Positions 60,762 through 64,000 of a DNA stretch of 64,000 nucleotides are shown piece by piece (the stretch's first letter is position 1; each line of letters begins with the position of its first letter). The DNA is from Pantoea alhagi. Lineage in GTDB: Bacteria > Pseudomonadota > Gammaproteobacteria > Enterobacterales > Enterobacteriaceae. The translations under genes were made by a program, and so were the position numbers. Location of the stretch: the NCBI RefSeq assembly GCF_002101395.1, contig NZ_CP019706.1, positions 2,542,001 to 2,606,000 of the forward strand, written 5' to 3'. The notes under the pieces are model-generated. The model made no database searches. It saw only the letters and a program-made list of their open reading frames with translations, and was not told the DNA's origin.

Positions 60762-62365
60762 CCCGGCGGCGTCAGGATCGTTGGGCCTGAATCCGGCAGC
60801 ATTGCAGGATAGTCGAGCGTAAAGTGCAGGCCCCGGCTCTCTTTACGCAGCATGGCGCTCTGGATAATCAGTTCGGCAACCTGCGCCAGGTTCCTTAGCT
60901 CCAACAGGTTGTTCGAGATACGGAAATGGCGGTAATACTCTTCTATTTCCTGCTGGAGCAGAGCAATGCGGCGGCTGGCGCGCTCCAGGCGTTTGGTGGT
61001 GCGCACAATGCCGACGTAATCCCACATAAACAGCCGCAGCTCATGCCAGTTGTGCTGGATCACTACCCGTTCGTCCGAATCGTCCACCTGGCTCTCATCC
61101 CAGGCCGGTAGCCTGTCGATACGCGCAATATGCGACAGCGTACGCTCCATCTCTTCTGCGGCAGACCAGCCATATACCAGACACTCCAGCAGTGAGTTCG
61201 ACGCCATACGGTTAGCGCCATGTAAACCGGTATAGCTCACTTCTCCGATGGCGTAGAGGCCCGCTACATCGGTACAACCATGATGATCAACCATAACGCC
61301 GCCACAGGTGTAATGGGCCGCCGGCACAATCGGTATCGGCTCGCGGGTTAAATCGAAACCCAGCGAGCGTAGCTTCTCATCAATCATCGGAAAGTGAGCG
61401 CGAATAAAATCAGCGGGCTGATGGCTGATATCCAGATACATACATTCGGCACCAAGCCGTTTCATCTCATGATCGATCGCGCGCGCGACAATATCGCGCG
61501 GCGCCAGCTCGGCGCGCTCATCAAAATCAGGCATAAAACGACTGCCGTCAGGACGACGTAAATAAGCGCCTTCGCCGCGCAACGCCTCGGTTAATAAGAA
61601 ATTGCGCGCCTGAGGATGATAGAGACAGGTCGGATGAAACTGGTTGAATTCCATATTGGCCACGCGGCAGCCGGCACGCCAGGCCATAGCAACCCCATCG
61701 CCGGAGGCGACGTCAGGATTGGTGGTGTACTGGTAAACCTTAGCCGCGCCGCCGGTGGCCAGCACCACGGCGCGTGCGCTACAGGTTTCCACCTGCTCCC
61801 GATTACGATTCCAAATCCAGGCACCCAGCACACGGCGTGGCCCGGACATGCCCAGCCGGTCAGAGAGAATAAGATCAACGGCATTCGTACGTTCCAGAAT
61901 GCGAATATTGGGATGACTTAGCGCCTGGCTCACCAGCGTGGTCACTACTTCGCGCCCGGTAGCGTCCGCGCTGTGTAAAATGCGACGATGGCTGTGACCG
62001 CCTTCGCGTGTCAGGTGATAGCGTTCCTCGCCGTCAGGCTGGGTTTCTTTATCGAAGGCGACGCCATGTTTTATGAGCCACTCAACGCAGTGGCGCGCAT
62101 TGCTGGCGATAAAATCCACCGCATCGCGCTCACACAGCCCAGCTCCGGCAATCAGCGTATCCTCTACGTGAGATTCGATGCTGTCCATCTCATCAAAAAC
62201 GGCGGCAATACCACCCTGCGCATAGAGACTTGAACCTTCGCTGACCGGCCCTTTACTTAACACAGTGACCTGTTGCGTCTCTGCCAGCCGCAGCGCCAAT
62301 GACAAACCGGCCGCGCCGCTGCCAATAATCAAAACATCGCACTGGTAATCGGAAAAATCGCTCAT
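60746..62365 (-). CDS. nadB: L-aspartate oxidase
   Basis: This 539-residue flavoprotein (E. coli 540) has FAD motif VLIIGSGAAGLSLALRLAE, YAQGGIAAVFDE, TREGGHSHRRILHSADATG and the active-site region HFTLDYP near the C-terminus. It oxidises L-aspartate to iminoaspartate, the first step of quinolinate and NAD synthesis. I chose ATG 62365 (MSDFSDYQCDVL); the frame upstream is not conserved. It is divergent from rpoE, as in E. coli, and convergent with trmN6. Confidence 0.96.
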   Translation of the reverse strand: MSDFSDYQCDVLIIGSGAAGLSLALRLAETQQVTVLSKGPVSEGSSLYAQGGIAAVFDEMDSIESHVEDTLIAGAGLCERDAVDFIASNARHCVEWLIKHGVAFDKETQPDGEERYHLTREGGHSHRRILHSADATGREVVTTLVSQALSHPNIRILERTNAVDLILSDRLGMSGPRRVLGAWIWNRNREQVETCSARAVVLATGGAAKVYQYTTNPDVASGDGVAMAWRAGCRVANMEFNQFHPTCLYHPQARNFLLTEALRGEGAYLRRPDGSRFMPDFDERAELAPRDIVARAIDHEMKRLGAECMYLDISHQPADFIRAHFPMIDEKLRSLGFDLTREPIPIVPAAHYTCGGVMVDHHGCTDVAGLYAIGEVSYTGLHGANRMASNSLLECLVYGWSAAEEMERTLSHIARIDRLPAWDESQVDDSDERVVIQHNWHELRLFMWDYVGIVRTTKRLERASRRIALLQQEIEEYYRHFRISNNLLELRNLAQVAELIIQSAMLRKESRGLHFTLDYPAMLPDSGPTILTPPGYINR

Positions 62366-62745
62366 GGTGTTTATTTTACTAAACAAGTGGTCATGCGAGC
62401 ATAAGCGGAAAAAGCGGATTAAAAAAGAGATTAAACGTGATGAAAGCAAGATCTAAAGCAAAGTAACGTTTGTTTTGGCGCTGGCATCACCGCTTTTTGC
62501 TTTAAAAAGTCTGAGAAATGGCTGTTTTAACGGTAATTTGTTTATTATGGCGAACAAGGTGCAATAATTACGCGTTAGTGATGAAAATGTCATGCGCATC
62601 GGGTACTCTGCGGCTTACGTCAGATAGCCGGTTAATGATGAAAAACAGGTCGGCGCCGTACGTTTCCTCAGCATATTTAAATGTTTTGTTAGGTAAAACT
62701 ACCCGGTGACGCAACAAAAAGGTGGCTTAACTGAACTATTGTCTT
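62366..62745. promoter_or_regulatory. nadB-rpoE divergent control region
   Basis: These 380 bases must contain the nadB promoter (minus) and the rpoE promoters (plus), including a sigma-E autoregulated one. I could not assign a convincing GGAACTT/TCAAA pair by eye. A 63-codon frame at 62518-62709 has no ribosome site and is not considered a gene. Confidence 0.5.
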
Positions 62746-62823
62746 ATGACCGGCTCTAACGAAGGCTTGCTCATAAAGTTGAGTGATTGCTGGTGGTTCA
62801 TTTATGCGTGGAGAATGATTTGA
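62746..62823 (+). CDS. short leader ORF upstream of rpoE (RseD-like)
   Basis: A 25-codon frame starts at ATG 62746 (MTGSNEGLLIKLSDCWWFIY, then AWRMI) and stops at TGA 62821-62823. The last base of the sense part and the stop codon overlap the rpoE ribosome site GAGGAGA, and the rpoE ATG is 16 bases further. This geometry fits the translationally coupled rpoE leader peptide RseD described in E. coli. The E. coli ORF is longer (about 51 codons); here an in-frame stop at 62728 limits the length. Confidence 0.55.
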   Translation: MTGSNEGLLIKLSDCWWFIYAWRMI

Positions 62824-62839
62824 GGAGACATTACCTCGG

Positions 62840-63415
62840 ATGAGCGAGCAATTAACGGATCAGATTCTCGTTGAACGGGTACAGAAAGGAGATCAGAAGT
62901 CATTCAATTTACTGGTTGTACGTTACCAGCATAAAGTGGCGAGCCTGGTTTCGCGCTACGTACCGTCAGGCGATGTACCCGATGTGGTACAAGAATCTTT
63001 TATTAAGGCTTATCGTGCGCTTGATTCATTTCGCGGCGATAGCGCGTTTTATACCTGGTTATACCGTATTGCCGTTAACACCGCGAAAAACTATCTGGTT
63101 GCTCAGGGGAGACGCCCGCCATCCAGCGATGTGGATGCGATGGAGGCTGAAAATTTTGAAAGCGCCGGGGCGCTGAAAGAAATTTCGAACCCTGAGAATC
63201 TAATGTTGTCTGATGAACTGAAACAGGTAGTGTTCCGTACCATTGAATCGCTCCCGGAAGATCTGCGTATGGCGATCACGCTGCGGGAGTTGGATGGTCT
63301 AAGCTATGAAGAGATAGCTGCCATCATGGATTGTCCGGTAGGCACCGTCCGCTCGCGTATTTTTCGCGCACGAGAGGCCATCGATAACAAAGTTCAACCA
63401 CTTATCCAACGTTAG
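62840..63415 (+). CDS. rpoE: RNA polymerase sigma-E factor
   Basis: This 191-residue ECF sigma factor is nearly identical to E. coli RpoE. Region 2 contains NLLVVRYQHKVASLVSRYV, DVVQESFIKAYRALDSFRG and FYTWLYRIAVNTAKNYL; region 4 contains LPEDLRMAITLRELDGLSYEEIAAIMDC and VRSRIFRAREAID. It directs the envelope stress response. GAGGAGA precedes the ATG. rseA follows after 30 bases. Confidence 0.98.
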   Translation: MSEQLTDQILVERVQKGDQKSFNLLVVRYQHKVASLVSRYVPSGDVPDVVQESFIKAYRALDSFRGDSAFYTWLYRIAVNTAKNYLVAQGRRPPSSDVDAMEAENFESAGALKEISNPENLMLSDELKQVVFRTIESLPEDLRMAITLRELDGLSYEEIAAIMDCPVGTVRSRIFRAREAIDNKVQPLIQR

Positions 63416-63445
63416 AAATAACGGATACAGGAAGGGTACTAAGGC

Positions 63446-64000
63446 ATGCAGAAAGAAAAACTTTCCGCTTTAATGGATGGCGAAACTTTGGACAACGAAG
63501 TGATTTCCGCATTGTCTAAAGACGCTACGCTGCAACAAAGATGGGAAAGCTATCATCTTATCCGCGATACGTTGCGTGGTGACGTGGGCGAAACCGTGCA
63601 TTTCGATATTGCCGCGCGCGTTGCCGCCGCTATCGAACAGGAACCGGTGCGTAATATCACTACGCTTATCCCGGAAGCACAGCCAGAACCCGCGCGCTGG
63701 GAAAAAATGCCTTTCTGGAAAAAAATGCGCCCATGGGCTGCGCAAATTACCCAGGTTGGCGTGGCGGCCTGCGTTTCTCTGGCGGTTATTGTTGGCGTAC
63801 AGCACTATAACCAGCCGCAGGATGCCAGTCAGGGCTCAGAAGCGCCCGTATTCAATACGCTTCCAATGATGGGCAAGGCTTCACCGGTTAGCCTGGGCGT
63901 GCCTTCTGAAAGCTTTGACACCAACAGCGCCAGCCAGCAAGTGCAGGAGCAGCGTCGTCGGGTAAATGCCATGCTGCAGGATTACGAACTACAGCGTCGC
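63446..64000 (+). CDS. rseA: anti-sigma-E factor RseA (truncated by window edge)
   Basis: The first 185 codons are present out of about 216. The N-terminal cytoplasmic domain (QKEKLSALMDGETLDNEVI, YHLIRDTLRGDVG) binds sigma-E. One TM helix follows (about residues 100-118, ITQVGVAACVSLAVIVGV), then the periplasmic part begins. The start of the periplasmic region contains the DegS cleavage site in the family. The gene runs off the end of the window; rseB and rseC are presumably beyond it. Confidence 0.95.
   Translation, partial: MQKEKLSALMDGETLDNEVISALSKDATLQQRWESYHLIRDTLRGDVGETVHFDIAARVAAAIEQEPVRNITTLIPEAQPEPARWEKMPFWKKMRPWAAQITQVGVAACVSLAVIVGVQHYNQPQDASQGSEAPVFNTLPMMGKASPVSLGVPSESFDTNSASQQVQEQRRRVNAMLQDYELQRR

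Noticed and set aside
62518..62709. 63-codon frame upstream of rpoE
   Set aside because: It has no ribosome site and stops about 130 bases before rpoE; it is less likely than the coupled 25-codon ORF at 62746.
1..64000. CRISPR arrays, complete insertion sequences, rRNA and ordinary tRNA genes
   Set aside because: I saw no regularly spaced repeats of CRISPR type, no transposase frame and no tRNA or rRNA apart from the tRNA-like part of ssrA.

Overview
The window comes from a gammaproteobacterium of the order Enterobacterales, most likely the Erwinia/Pantoea/Mixta branch (Erwiniaceae). Many proteins match Escherichia coli K-12 proteins nearly end to end (RpoE, NadK, RecN, SmpB, SrmB, NadB, EmrAB, ProVWX, NrdHIEF). 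The gene order keeps long E. coli-like runs, but non-E. coli accessory genes sit between them. Family assignments come from reading the sequences; no database search was run.

Layout. 1-3.2 kb: an edge-truncated AraC regulator divergent from an EthD-like protein, then a TetR remnant and a 5'-truncated amidase joined head to head by a deletion. 3.2-6.0 kb: an exported alpha/beta hydrolase and an OmpR/CusS-type two-component pair in one likely operon. 6.2-15 kb, all minus strand: mprA-emrA-emrB, a YgaY-like transporter, and proV-proW-proX. 15.3-19.6 kb: nrdH-nrdI-nrdE-nrdF (class Ib ribonucleotide reductase) with two NrdR boxes, and ygaM. 19.8-25.2 kb: ygaC, mmuP-mmuM behind a MetJ operator, a lipoprotein, speG, a 59-residue YodC-like protein, osmC and yehS. 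25.4-27.8 kb: fhuE with a Fur-like box.

28-47.5 kb is a regulator-rich accessory stretch of small switch-plus-effector units. These are an ABM/TSUP/ArsR operon; a NemR-like TetR with a DJ-1 family enzyme, each preceded by the same operator; a DeoR regulator divergent from a NudK-like hydrolase and a DUF4406 protein; a chloroperoxidase-type hydrolase; a 34-residue membrane protein with its own ribosome site and terminator; a YcgZ/YmgA-type pair; AraC plus DUF2000; an envelope protein with 11-residue repeats; MarR plus a CynX/NimT-type transporter around a perfect 24-bp palindrome; an orphan RND pump; a RIO kinase; and an oxidoreductase with a LysR regulator.

47.6-51.3 kb looks like the decayed remnant of an integrated element at ssrA. 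It is AT-rich and carries a DUF3289-DUF943 module that is partly duplicated, a phage tail-fibre fragment and a degenerate copy of the ssrA 3' end at its far side. No integrase remains.

51.3-64 kb is conserved core: ssrA-smpB (trans-translation), ratA-ratB, bamE, recN (two LexA boxes), nadK, grpE (sigma-32 promoter), ung, grcA (two FNR sites), srmB, trmN6, nadB, and rpoE-rseA, with rseA cut by the window edge and a short leader ORF coupled to rpoE.

The strongest candidates for undescribed biology are the duplicated DUF3289/DUF943 module in the ssrA island, the DeoR/NudK/DUF4406 unit, the NemR-like/DJ-1 regulon and the 34-residue membrane protein.
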